A stretch of DNA of 64,000 bases from Comamonas testosteroni (lineage in GTDB: Bacteria > Pseudomonadota > Gammaproteobacteria > Burkholderiales > Burkholderiaceae_C), in contig NZ_CP043568.1 of NCBI RefSeq assembly GCF_014076415.1, positions 2,852,001 through 2,916,000 of the forward strand, written 5' to 3'. The position numbers were made by a program, and so were the translations under genes. Positions 27,231-35,640 of this stretch are shown here, in pieces. The notes under the pieces were generated by a model. The model searched no databases and was not told the origin of the DNA. It worked only from the letters and a program-made list of their open reading frames with translations. Each line of letters begins with the position of its first letter. Within the stretch, counting starts at the first letter, position 1.

Positions 27231-29180
27231 ATGAAAATGCTTTCTCTTTACGCCAGAAGATTCCTGGCAATAGCCGCATTGTTTGTGCTCTGGTCTGCTT
27301 CTCCCGCCTGGGCTGCCGACCCTGCTGCCAGCGATCAGGCTAAGCAGACTTGGCAGTTGCTGGACTACCTGGCGGTTGACTACGGTGGCGCAGTAAGCAA
27401 CGGCCAGATTCAAAGTGCGAGTGAATACGAAGAAATGAAGGAATTCGCGGCAACCGCTGTGCTGCAGCTAGCCGCATTGCCGAGCACTGCGGTGCTGCCC
27501 GAGTTGCAGCGGCAGGCCAAAGTGCTAGTAGACCTCATTGCCGCAAAGGCGGATGCCAAAGCAGTGGCCGACAGCGCCAATTCGCTGGCAGCGGCGTTGG
27601 TCAAAGCCTATCCGTTTCCGCTATCTCCGACTCAGCCACCGGATCTCGCACGCGCTAAGGTGCTGTTTGAAGCCAAGTGCGCGTCATGCCACGGGGCAAC
27701 TGGTGCTGGCGACGGCCCACTCAGCACCAAGCTAGACCCGCCCCCGATCGCCTTCACCGATCATGATCGTGCCCGTTCGCGAAGTGTGCTCGCGCTGTAC
27801 CAGGTCATTTCTCAAGGCGTGACCGGCACATCGATGCAGGGCTTCGGCACGCTCGCTGACGAGGATCGTTGGGCGCTGGCCTTCTTCACAGGAACACTGT
27901 CGCATGACGATGCCATGCGTGCTCGCGGCGAACAATCCTGGGTTCGAGACACCGCCGCCAAGACTGTCTTTCCCGATCTAGCTGCTGCAGCGACCTTGAC
28001 CGAAGCCGCTTTATCCGAACTGATAGCACCAGACGCAGCTCGCGACCTCACCGCATATGTTCGTAGCCACCCAGAAGTCACCGCTGTTGCGAGCGGCTCT
28101 GGCGGACTAACCCTGGCCCGCTCACTCCTTCAGAAGAGCCTTGCCGCGGCGCGCGCGGGCGACCGGGCCAGCGCAACACGACTGGGCCTGTCGGCTTACT
28201 TGGATGGTTTTGAGCCGCTTGAGCCTGCATTGCGCGCACGCAACCAGGCACTTCTCACAGAAGTCGAAAACGCCATGCTGGCCTATCGCGGTGCGCTCGC
28301 CGGTGGGCGGTTGGAACAAGCCGATGCCACAGCACAGAAGCTGGACGATCTGTTTGCCCAGGTGGACGCCGAACTCGGCGCTAATAAGGCAGATCCATTA
28401 ACCACCTTCGTTGCCTCCCTCACGATCCTGCTACGTGAAGGTGTTGAAGCGCTGTTGATCGTCGTGGGAATGCTGGCTTTCCTGAAGAAGGCAGAGCGAC
28501 GCGATGTGCTGGGCTATGTGCATGGTGGTTGGGTGGCCGCACTGGCTTGCGGTGGTCTGACCTGGGCGGTGGCCACCTACTTCATGAGCATCAGCGGCGC
28601 AAGCCGTGAGGTAACCGAGGGGGTTTCATCACTGTTCGCGGCCGTTGTGCTGCTGAGCGTAGGGCTCTGGATGCACCAGAAAAGCGCAGCGGGCAAGTGG
28701 CAGGCCTACCTAAAGGACAAACTTTCGGCAGCCATGACGCGGCGTTCAGCGTGGGCATTGTTCGCCTTGTCGTTCATCGCCGTCTACCGCGAGGTGTTTG
28801 AGACCGTGTTGTTTTACTCTGCACTGACCAGTGACGGCAACAACAGTGCCTTGCTAGGCGGATTGGTATGCGGAGTGGCCATCCTGGCCGTCATTGCATG
28901 GCTTATGCTGCGGAGCAGTGCGCGCATGCCGATTGGTAAGTTCTTCAGCCTCAGTTCGATCCTGGTTGCGGTGCTCGCGGTAGTGCTCGCTGGCAAGGGG
29001 GTTGCTGGCCTCCAGGAGGCTGGCTGGTTGAGCGCGAGCCCGATCCATTGGCCGCGCATTGAAGTGCTTGGCATCTATCCGTCAGCGGAAACCGCGATTG
29101 CGCAAGCTTTGGTGCTTGCCATTGCCTTAGCGGGCTTTGCCATGAACGCCGTGAAGGCTCGGAACCCCCGAATCGTTTGA
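27231..29180 (+). CDS. pbrT: Cytochrome c-FTR1 fusion permease (PbrT/EfeU-like)
   Basis: 649 residues with a signal peptide (FLAIAALFVLWSASPAWA). The periplasmic N-half holds one c-type haem site (CASCH at 150-154) in a cytochrome-like domain. The C-half is an FTR1-type permease of about seven helices with REGVE (near residue 402) and REVFE (near 522), versions of the REXXE metal-binding motif of ferric permeases. PbrT of lead operons is thought to import Pb, while close relatives import iron; the haem domain could oxidise the substrate. Unlike in the classical pbr locus, the gene here follows uppP on the same strand. Iron import is as likely as lead import. Confidence 0.85.
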   Translation: MKMLSLYARRFLAIAALFVLWSASPAWAADPAASDQAKQTWQLLDYLAVDYGGAVSNGQIQSASEYEEMKEFAATAVLQLAALPSTAVLPELQRQAKVLVDLIAAKADAKAVADSANSLAAALVKAYPFPLSPTQPPDLARAKVLFEAKCASCHGATGAGDGPLSTKLDPPPIAFTDHDRARSRSVLALYQVISQGVTGTSMQGFGTLADEDRWALAFFTGTLSHDDAMRARGEQSWVRDTAAKTVFPDLAAAATLTEAALSELIAPDAARDLTAYVRSHPEVTAVASGSGGLTLARSLLQKSLAAARAGDRASATRLGLSAYLDGFEPLEPALRARNQALLTEVENAMLAYRGALAGGRLEQADATAQKLDDLFAQVDAELGANKADPLTTFVASLTILLREGVEALLIVVGMLAFLKKAERRDVLGYVHGGWVAALACGGLTWAVATYFMSISGASREVTEGVSSLFAAVVLLSVGLWMHQKSAAGKWQAYLKDKLSAAMTRRSAWALFALSFIAVYREVFETVLFYSALTSDGNNSALLGGLVCGVAILAVIAWLMLRSSARMPIGKFFSLSSILVAVLAVVLAGKGVAGLQEAGWLSASPIHWPRIEVLGIYPSAETAIAQALVLAIALAGFAMNAVKARNPRIV

Positions 29181-29200
29181 GATTAATAGGCCCCCTTGGT

Positions 29201-29230
29201 AGGGTGCTCCGACTATGCTCCGAGCACCCT
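29201..29230 (+). terminator. Hairpin after the FTR1 gene
   Basis: AGGGTGCTC and GAGCACCCT form a perfect 9-bp stem 20 bases after the FTR1 stop. No T run follows, so termination would be weak or Rho-assisted. Confidence 0.4.
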
Positions 29231-29442
29231 GACTCTCAAAGATCTTCAGGCACCGGCAAAAACATGATCCATAGGGGAGTTTCAAACAGCAATAGCCTGA
29301 AGCACACACCTGTGCTGCCACTAATGGATGCCTGCTTTAGGCCAATCTTCGGCTGTTGGCAGAAAGTAAACGAAAGCCCACGATGACTTGCGAGTTTGGA
29401 GCTCTGCTAGTACGGTCTGCTGCCTAAACGAATGTCTTGAAC

Positions 29443-29474
29443 AAAGAGCCTGCCGTGGACGGCAGGCTCTTTTC
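29443..29474. terminator. Bidirectional intrinsic terminator
   Basis: AAAGAGCCTGCCG and CGGCAGGCTCTTT form a 13-bp stem around TGGA, with a T run on the plus strand (TTTTCT) and T-rich sequence on the minus strand. It separates the FTR1 transcript from leftward transcription of the decayed cusF copy. Confidence 0.75.
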
Positions 29475-29476
29475 TA

Positions 29477-29645
29477 TCAGCGACTTGGTTTCAGCTCCGT
29501 CACCATGCCTTGCCATTGATCACCTCTGCTTAGGACTTCACCTTATCTCCAACCTTTAGCATCTTCTTTTCGGATGCCGCGAAGCCCATGGTCATGGTCG
29601 GCTTAGCCTGGTTCGGAATATCGCCGTGACGCAAGACGACAAGGT
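29477..29645 (-). pseudogene. cusF: Decayed second copy of the copper-binding cusF gene
   Basis: Read leftward, the stretch encodes NLVVLRHGDIPNQAKPTMTM, then KKML-KVGDKVK, then VTELKPSR and a stop, closely matching the intact CusF at 55338-55676. It carries a three-codon gap, an in-frame TAA after KVGDKVKS and changes in the metal site (MPAMTM became KPTMTM). Everything upstream of NLVVL, including the signal peptide, is replaced by an IS3 remnant; the join falls in the shared bases GTTC. It is a non-functional relic of a duplication. Confidence 0.85.
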
Positions 29646-29956
29646 TCCTCGACCCGTGTAACCTAAAACCCTTATCGTGGCAGCAATACAGTGATAGTGG
29701 ACGAGGTAATGAGCAACCGCTGCCTGTCTTTGCTGCAGCGAATATTTCGGTGCTCTTGGCGCTTGGCTTACTGACAAATCCTGATACTTCAGGAAGTGCT
29801 GATACCAGCCTTTCAATGCGTTCTTGATTGGGTATCCCAACTGGCGAATTGTGGCCCTGATACGCAAGCCAAGCTTGAAGTAACGTTCAACTGCACGAAT
29901 CCTGTCTTCGTATGAGAATATGAACTAAATCCTGGTAGTCCTAGCATTTGTTCGCA
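29646..29956 (-). mobile_element. Remnant of the IS3-family element also found at 40707-43495
   Basis: Reading leftward, the stretch encodes ATIRQLGYPIKNALKGWYQH and PKYSLQQRQAAVAHYLVHYH, near-identical to the start of the longer transposase at 43460. The outer tip (ending 29956, TTCGCA) still resembles the right end of that element, but the start codon, the rest of the transposase and the other end are gone. Confidence 0.85.
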
Positions 29957-30063
29957 TCCCCCTTCGGGCTACGCCCCTGTTTGCCACTGATAGCGACAAA
30001 CCATGCTATGCCTTTATCCAACCAGATAGTCAGAAACCCATTTGCTCAACATCGCTTCAAAAA

Positions 30064-31707
30064 TCAATACTTCCTGCATTTTTTAAAAATATCAAGATCA
30101 GGATTGTAGATCTCAGACTTTACATTCATCATTCCCAAAACCGAATGGAAATAATTATCATGACTTATCTTGGCATCAACGTCTAATAGAGCAGCACATC
30201 CATTTTCGTCGAATTTCTCGCGCTTAAATGATTCAGAGAACCAAGCGATCCAAGGAATCCGTTTCTGAGCATCGGGTGCCAAACTATAAGGTAGGCCATG
30301 GAGGTATATATTATTTTCTCCTAAAGACTCGCCATGATCTGAGACATACATCATTGCAGTTGGTCGATCTGGATATGTTTCCTTAATCCAATCAATTGCA
30401 TTCGAAATGAAATAATCAGTCTCTCTTATGCTATTGTCATATGCATTAACTACTTGGTCTCGACTGCAGGTTTGCAGAGCTGAAGAGTCACACTCTGGGA
30501 AGTAGGCTTTTCTATCTGATGAAGAGCGCTTGTAATAGGCTGGACCATGGCTTCCCATTTGGTGAACTAGAATAACGGTTCCTTTAGCTTTGCCAGGTTT
30601 TGGCAAGTCTTCAATTTTCTTTTGGAGATTGTTCAACACTGCTGCATCAAAACAGCCATCATCTCTGCAATTGATATTACCTTCGATAATCTCTTGATTA
30701 CTAGCAGGTATTCTCGCACATACCCCCTTACACCCTGATTGATTGTCAACCCAAAGGACATCCAATCCTGCCCTTTTTAGAACATCTAATAAATTTTCGT
30801 AATTTTCGCTTCGATCAAAAAATTCCTCTCTTGATAAATGAGAAAACATGCACGGCAATGACTCTGCGGTGCTCGTTCCACAAGCCCAGGCATTTTTAAA
30901 TGACAAAATGTCTTTTCGACTTGATAGCAAAGGTGTGGTATCTCTTAAATAGCCATTCAACCCCAAATGATCTGAACGAGCGGTTTCTCCGACTACAAGA
31001 AATACTATAGGGTCTATAGTCCCTTCAATGTATGCTCCTTCTCCTATTTTTACCAAATCTTTAGATTTCCTCTTCTGGGAATCGTCAATTTTCTTGAAAA
31101 CCGCATATAGTCCGTTGTATGGATTAATCAAATAGCGAATCTCCTTATGGTTCCTCATGGTTGAGGAGAACGCCTGAAAAGAAACAATTAGGCTTACCAC
31201 TGCTATTGAAATCCCCAGGAGAGCAAGCATCAAACGTTGCAATATCAGTTTGCCAAAAGTAGATTTTGAGAAATTTCTGCGCCATATAAACCACAATGGA
31301 GGCAACGACAGCAGCAAGATCACGAAAATCATCTGCAAGTTAATCAGATCCGAGGCTTCATTGAAGTCTGTTTGAAGCACATTAGTTATCATATTGGAAT
31401 CAATAACAATCCCGTATGCTTGCATGAAATAGGCACCTGAAGCCGCACCGACTACAAAGATGCTGGCAATTGGCCTTAAAAGCCACCCCCATCCCAAAAC
31501 AGAAATCGAAAAAATATTCACACCAATCAATATAAAAACAAAAGATATTATTAAACTTATATTCGATTCTTCACCTAGTTTAGATATCTTCAGCCAAAGA
31601 TAATAATTAGAAAAAATAGCAATCCATATACTAACTCCAATGATCATGCGTGTTGATTGCATGCCACTAGAGCGCAGGAATTCACTTATTTTATTTAAAG
31701 TCTTCAT
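30064..31707 (-). CDS. eptA: Phosphoethanolamine-lipid A transferase, EptA/MCR family
   Basis: 547 residues. About five N-terminal membrane helices (to residue 185) anchor a periplasmic sulphatase-fold domain. The site residues are visible: Glu 241 in VVGETARSDH, catalytic Thr 280 in CGTSTAESLPCMF, and SDHGESLGE with HGLPYSLAP near the C-terminus; paired Cys typical of EptA/MCR are present. It should transfer phosphoethanolamine to lipid A phosphates, lowering surface charge and polymyxin binding. It differs from the MCR proteins I can recall. Base use is much more A/T-rich than the metal genes around it. No clear Shine-Dalgarno precedes the start. A shared regulatory box lies about 110 bases upstream. 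Confidence 0.93.
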   Translation of the reverse strand: MKTLNKISEFLRSSGMQSTRMIIGVSIWIAIFSNYYLWLKISKLGEESNISLIISFVFILIGVNIFSISVLGWGWLLRPIASIFVVGAASGAYFMQAYGIVIDSNMITNVLQTDFNEASDLINLQMIFVILLLSLPPLWFIWRRNFSKSTFGKLILQRLMLALLGISIAVVSLIVSFQAFSSTMRNHKEIRYLINPYNGLYAVFKKIDDSQKRKSKDLVKIGEGAYIEGTIDPIVFLVVGETARSDHLGLNGYLRDTTPLLSSRKDILSFKNAWACGTSTAESLPCMFSHLSREEFFDRSENYENLLDVLKRAGLDVLWVDNQSGCKGVCARIPASNQEIIEGNINCRDDGCFDAAVLNNLQKKIEDLPKPGKAKGTVILVHQMGSHGPAYYKRSSSDRKAYFPECDSSALQTCSRDQVVNAYDNSIRETDYFISNAIDWIKETYPDRPTAMMYVSDHGESLGENNIYLHGLPYSLAPDAQKRIPWIAWFSESFKREKFDENGCAALLDVDAKISHDNYFHSVLGMMNVKSEIYNPDLDIFKKCRKY

Positions 31708-31818
31708 TTTACGAAAAGAATTTAATCAAGAACTATTCAGCTTCTCAATGAAACTATTTTTGAATTTATATAAACCCACAATCCTAGAGATAAAATCTGA
31801 TCTGCACGATGACATTCC

Positions 31819-31836
31819 GATTACATTTTTGTCATT
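31819..31836 (-). promoter_or_regulatory. TGTCA/TGTAATC-type box upstream of eptA
   Basis: GATTACATTTTTGTCATT on the plus strand reads ATGACAAAAATGTAATC towards eptA. A further TGTCA half-site follows 11 bases on. The same pattern stands before flgB (47693-47764) and before the second transferase (51473-51533), suggesting a shared OmpR-type regulator. Confidence 0.5.
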
Positions 31837-31845
31837 TTTTGAGCG

Positions 31846-31880
31846 AAAAAAAACGTGGATCGTGTTACCACGAATCCACG
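31846..31880 (-). terminator. Intrinsic terminator of the DUF4148 gene
   Basis: On the minus strand a CGTGGAT/ATCCACG stem with inner pairing is followed by eight T residues. It lies 19 bases after the DUF4148 stop and isolates that gene from eptA. Confidence 0.8.
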
Positions 31881-31898
31881 CCAAGAAAATATTACTGA

Positions 31899-32246
31899 TT
31901 ACCCAGCTATAGCTTGGTTACGAGCATCTCGCTGCGAAGGGGTTTCTTTAATCAGTTCGTCGATAACTTGCTGACGTGTCTTTTCGGGCTCCGTACCTTT
32001 CGCCTCAGCTGGGTAGTTTCCGCTGCGCAGTCGATTGTCCCCGCCCTCTCGTACGGCATTCGCTGCTTCTTCACGAACTTGGTCACGGGTTCGAGAGCTC
32101 TTGAAATGCTCGGGGTATACTTTTACACCAGCCTCATTATTTGTGGGGTGCCAGTACGTATCTGCGACTGCGACGCCAGGCATTGCCATAACGGTTGCCA
32201 TTGCGGCTGCGGCGGTGAGAGATGCAAAAATTTTACGGTGAGCCAT
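31899..32246 (-). CDS. Secreted DUF4148-domain protein
   Basis: 115 residues with a clear signal peptide (SLTAAAAMATVMAMPGVAVA) and an AAGGAGT Shine-Dalgarno. The mature part is charged and holds the repeated DUF4148 pattern (SRTRDQVREEAANAVREGG and KTRQQVIDELIKETPSQRD). Small periplasmic DUF4148 proteins are common in Burkholderiales and often neighbour metal or two-component genes; their role is unknown. A CusR-type palindrome lies 118 bases upstream, the same spacing class as at czcC. Confidence 0.85.
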   Translation of the reverse strand: MAHRKIFASLTAAAAMATVMAMPGVAVADTYWHPTNNEAGVKVYPEHFKSSRTRDQVREEAANAVREGGDNRLRSGNYPAEAKGTEPEKTRQQVIDELIKETPSQRDARNQAIAG

Positions 32247-32363
32247 TTAATACTCCTTAAGTGAATTGATTTTCTTCTCCATCTAAGAAAGTCGTCTATT
32301 CAGAGAAGATGGCAGATGGCTTAAGTGTAGAAAATACCCACCGACAGATTGCCAACAGGAATG

Positions 32364-32377
32364 TGACAATGTTGTCA
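32364..32377. promoter_or_regulatory. CusR-type palindrome upstream of the DUF4148 gene
   Basis: TGACAA-TG-TTGTCA is a perfect 6-2-6 inverted repeat matching the core of the E. coli CusR box. The same core occurs between czcC and czcR at 38415-38428, so both promoters are probably controlled by the CzcRS pair encoded here. Confidence 0.6.
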
Positions 32378-32400
32378 TATTAAGTATTGTTACAAGAAAA

Positions 32401-32429
32401 AAGCCATGGCCTTAGAGGCCATGGCTTTT
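32401..32429 (-). terminator. Terminator of the czcCBA operon
   Basis: AAGCCATGGCC and GGCCATGGCTT form an 11-bp or longer stem around TTAGA, followed on the minus strand by a run of six T residues. It lies 25 bases after the czcA stop. Confidence 0.8.
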
Positions 32430-32453
32430 ACGAGGTGAATTGAACTACTTGTA

Positions 32454-35400
32454 TCAGGCTGGCTTTTCCTCAGTAGACGCCAATACCTGCTCATCCTCTG
32501 TCTCGGAGAGATCCTTGCGGTGTATCAAGCTATAGAGCAATGGCAACACGAGAAGGGTCAGCAAAGTCGACGACAAGATCCCGCCGATCACCACTGTGGC
32601 CAAGGGGCGCTGAACTTCCGCGCCTGTGCCCGTTGCGATGGCCATCGGAACAAAGCCTAGCGATGCAACCAACGCGGTCATCAGAACTGGCCGCAGTCGG
32701 GTCAAAGCACCTTCAGTGACTGCTTCATACAGGCGCTTTCCTTCTTCGCGCAGTGATCGGATGTAGGCAATCATCACCAAGCCATTGAGCACTGCCACGC
32801 CTGACAGTGCGATAAACCCGATCGCTGCCGAAATGGATAAAGGAATACCGCGCATCCAGAGCGCCAAGATGCCACCTGTCAGCGCAAACGGAATGCCCGT
32901 GAACACGATGAGACCATCACGAACATTGCCAAACATTGCAAACAGCAAGACAAAGACCATCAGCAATGCTGCCGGCACAACAATCGTCAAGCGTTTTCTA
33001 GCCGACTCGAGGTTCTCGAAGGTTCCGCCCCATCGGGTCCAGTAGCCGGCAGGCAGTTGCAGCGATTCGAGGCGTTGTTGTGCTTCTGTGACGAAAGATC
33101 CAATATCACGTCCGCGCACGTTGGCACTCACCACGATGCGGCGCTTACCATCCTCTCGGCTCACCTGGTTAGGGCCTGGTGCGATATCAAAACTAGCCAC
33201 GGCCGAAAGCGGAACAAAACCAAGTCGGCCATCCGTACCGCGTGGAAGCGCGATAGGTAGGCGTCCTATCGCTTCCATGTCATTGCGCACTTCGTCCGGC
33301 AAGCGAACCTGAATGTCGAATCGCTTGTCGCCTTCGAAAACTGTGCCGGCTTCACGACCGCCCAGTGCCGTACTGATGGTGTCTTGCACGTCACCCATGT
33401 TCAAACCATAGCGCGAGGCCTTCTCACGGTCGATTTTCACGGTGAGCATTGGCAAGCCTGTGGTCTGTTCGACCTTGACTTCAGAGGCTCCAGAAATTTG
33501 CTGCAACATGCCTGCGACAGCTTGTGCGTTCTTCTCCAGCACGGTCATGTCGTCGCCAAAAATCTTTACAGCGACATCACTACGCACACCCGATATCAAC
33601 TCATTGAAGCGCAGCTGAATGGGTTGAGAGAACTCGAAATTGTTGCCTGGAACTCGATCTGCGGCGGCCTGAATTGCTGCCAGCAAATCGTCTCGTGTAC
33701 GTGCCGGATCCGGCCATTCGGACTGCGGCTTAAGCATGATGTAGCCGTCCGAGATGTTCGGTGGCATCGGGTCAGAGGCAATCTCCGCGGTACCTGAACG
33801 AGCAAATACCCTGTCGATCTCAGGAAACTCTTTCTTCAAGGTTTTCTCGATCTGCATTTGCATCTCAAGGGACTGGGTCAGGCTGGTTCCTGGAATCCGC
33901 AGAGCCTGAATGGCGAAGTCGCCCTCGTTGAGGTTTGGTGCAAATTCACTACCAAGACGCGTTGCCAGCAGCAGGCTTAACACCACCGCCACACCAGCGG
34001 CAGTCAGAACAACTGCAGGAGCTCTCATGACGCGATGAAGGGCTGGTGCATAAACGCGACGCGCCCAAACCATGAGGCGATTTTCCTTCTCCGCAACCTT
34101 GTTGCCCATGAAAAGAGCAATCGCCGCAGGAATGAAGGTAATGGACAGCAGCATTGCGCCAGCAAGCGCGATCACCACAGTCAGCGCCATGGGATGGAAC
34201 ATCTTGCCCTCTACACCCGTGAGCGCAAAGATTGGCAAATAGACCACCATGATGATCAATTGTCCAAACAACAATGGCCGACGCGCTTCCTTGGCTGCAG
34301 CAAATACTTCGTGGAAGCGTTCACTGCGCGTCAAAGAGCGTCCGCGTGCTTCTTGCGCGTGGGCAAGACGACGCACGCAGTTCTCCACAATGACCACCGC
34401 GCCATCAATGATGATGCCGAAGTCAAGAGCGCCCAGACTCATCAAGTTGGCACTGACTTTGTATTGCACCATGCCAGTAAAGGTGAACAGCATGGACAAC
34501 GGAATGATCAGCGCTGTAATCAGGGCCGCGCGGAGGTTGCCTAGGAAAAGGAAGAGGATGACAACAACTAAAGCCGCACCTTCCACCAAATTCTTCTTGA
34601 CCGTTGCGATGGCTTTATCGACGAGGTTTGTGCGATCGTAGACCGTGATCGCTTTCACGCCTTCAGGAAGACTGCGGTTAATCTGCTCCATACGTGCAGC
34701 CACAGCCTGCGAGACCACACGGCTGTTCTCCCCGATCAGCATGAAGACCGTGCCAAGCACGACCTCTCGGCCGTTATCCGTGGCAGCTCCAGTGCGAAGC
34801 TCACGACCCAAGCCAACCTCTGCCAAATCACGAATACGTATGGGCTGGCCTTGAGCCGAACCCACGATCACTTCTCGAATGTCAGCAATGCCAGAGACTT
34901 GACCTGGGGCACGGATCAAATACTGTTCACCTTGACGCTCAATGTATCCAGCTCCCACATTGGTATTGTTGCGTTCCAACGCAGCAACCAGGTCAGCAAG
35001 AGTGAAACCATAGGACGCCAGCTGTTCTGGGCGTGGCGAAACCAGATACTCTTTCGCGAACCCGCCAATAGAGTTGATTTCAGTGACACCAGGCACATTA
35101 CGCAGTTGCGGTTTGATCACCCAGTCCTGTATCTCGCGCAGATCCATAGGTGTGTAAGGCGTTCCATCTGCCTTCTTTGCACCGTCCTCGGCCTCAACGG
35201 TCCAAAGATAGATCTCACCCAAACCTGTAGAGATAGGTCCCAGCGTGGGAGTGACACCAGCGGGAAGATTGTCACGGGCCTGTTGGATGCGTTCGTTGAC
35301 TAACTGGCGAGCAAAGTAGATGTCAGTGCCATCTTTAAACACTACTGTCACTTGCGACAGGCCGTAGCGCGACAGCGAGCGAGTCTGTTCCAGATTGGGC

Positions 35401-35627
35401 AGGCCGGCCATCACCGTTTCAATTGGGTAAGTGACTCGCTGCTCAGTCTCAAGCGGTGAGTAGCCGCTGGCCTGCGTATTGATCTGTACCTGAACATTGG
35501 TAATGTCAGGTACAGCATCAATAGCGAGGCGTTGATAGTTGTATACGCCAAGAGCCGCTAGGGCCAGAACGGCAACCATGACCAGCCAGCGCTGCTCAAT
35601 GGCAAATCGGATAATTCGTTCGAACAT
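32454..35627 (-). CDS. czcA: Heavy-metal RND efflux pump, CzcA/CusA family
   Basis: 1057 residues, full length. Inner-membrane proton-driven antiporter of a tripartite pump with CzcB and CzcC. Twelve membrane helices are in the usual two blocks. The fourth helix carries the heavy-metal signature DFGIIIDGAVVIVEN (near residue 400), with the acidic residues used for proton transfer and divalent cations; this favours Zn/Co/Cd (CzcA type) over Cu/Ag. The C-terminal tail is short and acidic (LSETEDEQVLASTEEKPA). Last gene of the czcCBA operon; 13 bases follow the czcB stop. Confidence 0.93.
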   Translation of the reverse strand: MFERIIRFAIEQRWLVMVAVLALAALGVYNYQRLAIDAVPDITNVQVQINTQASGYSPLETEQRVTYPIETVMAGLPNLEQTRSLSRYGLSQVTVVFKDGTDIYFARQLVNERIQQARDNLPAGVTPTLGPISTGLGEIYLWTVEAEDGAKKADGTPYTPMDLREIQDWVIKPQLRNVPGVTEINSIGGFAKEYLVSPRPEQLASYGFTLADLVAALERNNTNVGAGYIERQGEQYLIRAPGQVSGIADIREVIVGSAQGQPIRIRDLAEVGLGRELRTGAATDNGREVVLGTVFMLIGENSRVVSQAVAARMEQINRSLPEGVKAITVYDRTNLVDKAIATVKKNLVEGAALVVVILFLFLGNLRAALITALIIPLSMLFTFTGMVQYKVSANLMSLGALDFGIIIDGAVVIVENCVRRLAHAQEARGRSLTRSERFHEVFAAAKEARRPLLFGQLIIMVVYLPIFALTGVEGKMFHPMALTVVIALAGAMLLSITFIPAAIALFMGNKVAEKENRLMVWARRVYAPALHRVMRAPAVVLTAAGVAVVLSLLLATRLGSEFAPNLNEGDFAIQALRIPGTSLTQSLEMQMQIEKTLKKEFPEIDRVFARSGTAEIASDPMPPNISDGYIMLKPQSEWPDPARTRDDLLAAIQAAADRVPGNNFEFSQPIQLRFNELISGVRSDVAVKIFGDDMTVLEKNAQAVAGMLQQISGASEVKVEQTTGLPMLTVKIDREKASRYGLNMGDVQDTISTALGGREAGTVFEGDKRFDIQVRLPDEVRNDMEAIGRLPIALPRGTDGRLGFVPLSAVASFDIAPGPNQVSREDGKRRIVVSANVRGRDIGSFVTEAQQRLESLQLPAGYWTRWGGTFENLESARKRLTIVVPAALLMVFVLLFAMFGNVRDGLIVFTGIPFALTGGILALWMRGIPLSISAAIGFIALSGVAVLNGLVMIAYIRSLREEGKRLYEAVTEGALTRLRPVLMTALVASLGFVPMAIATGTGAEVQRPLATVVIGGILSSTLLTLLVLPLLYSLIHRKDLSETEDEQVLASTEEKPA

Positions 35628-35640
35628 TTGCAGCCCTTGC

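Noticed and set aside
30064..31707. Identity as a known MCR colistin-resistance gene
   Set aside because: The family motifs match, but the sequence differs throughout from the MCR proteins I can recall; only EptA/MCR family is claimed.
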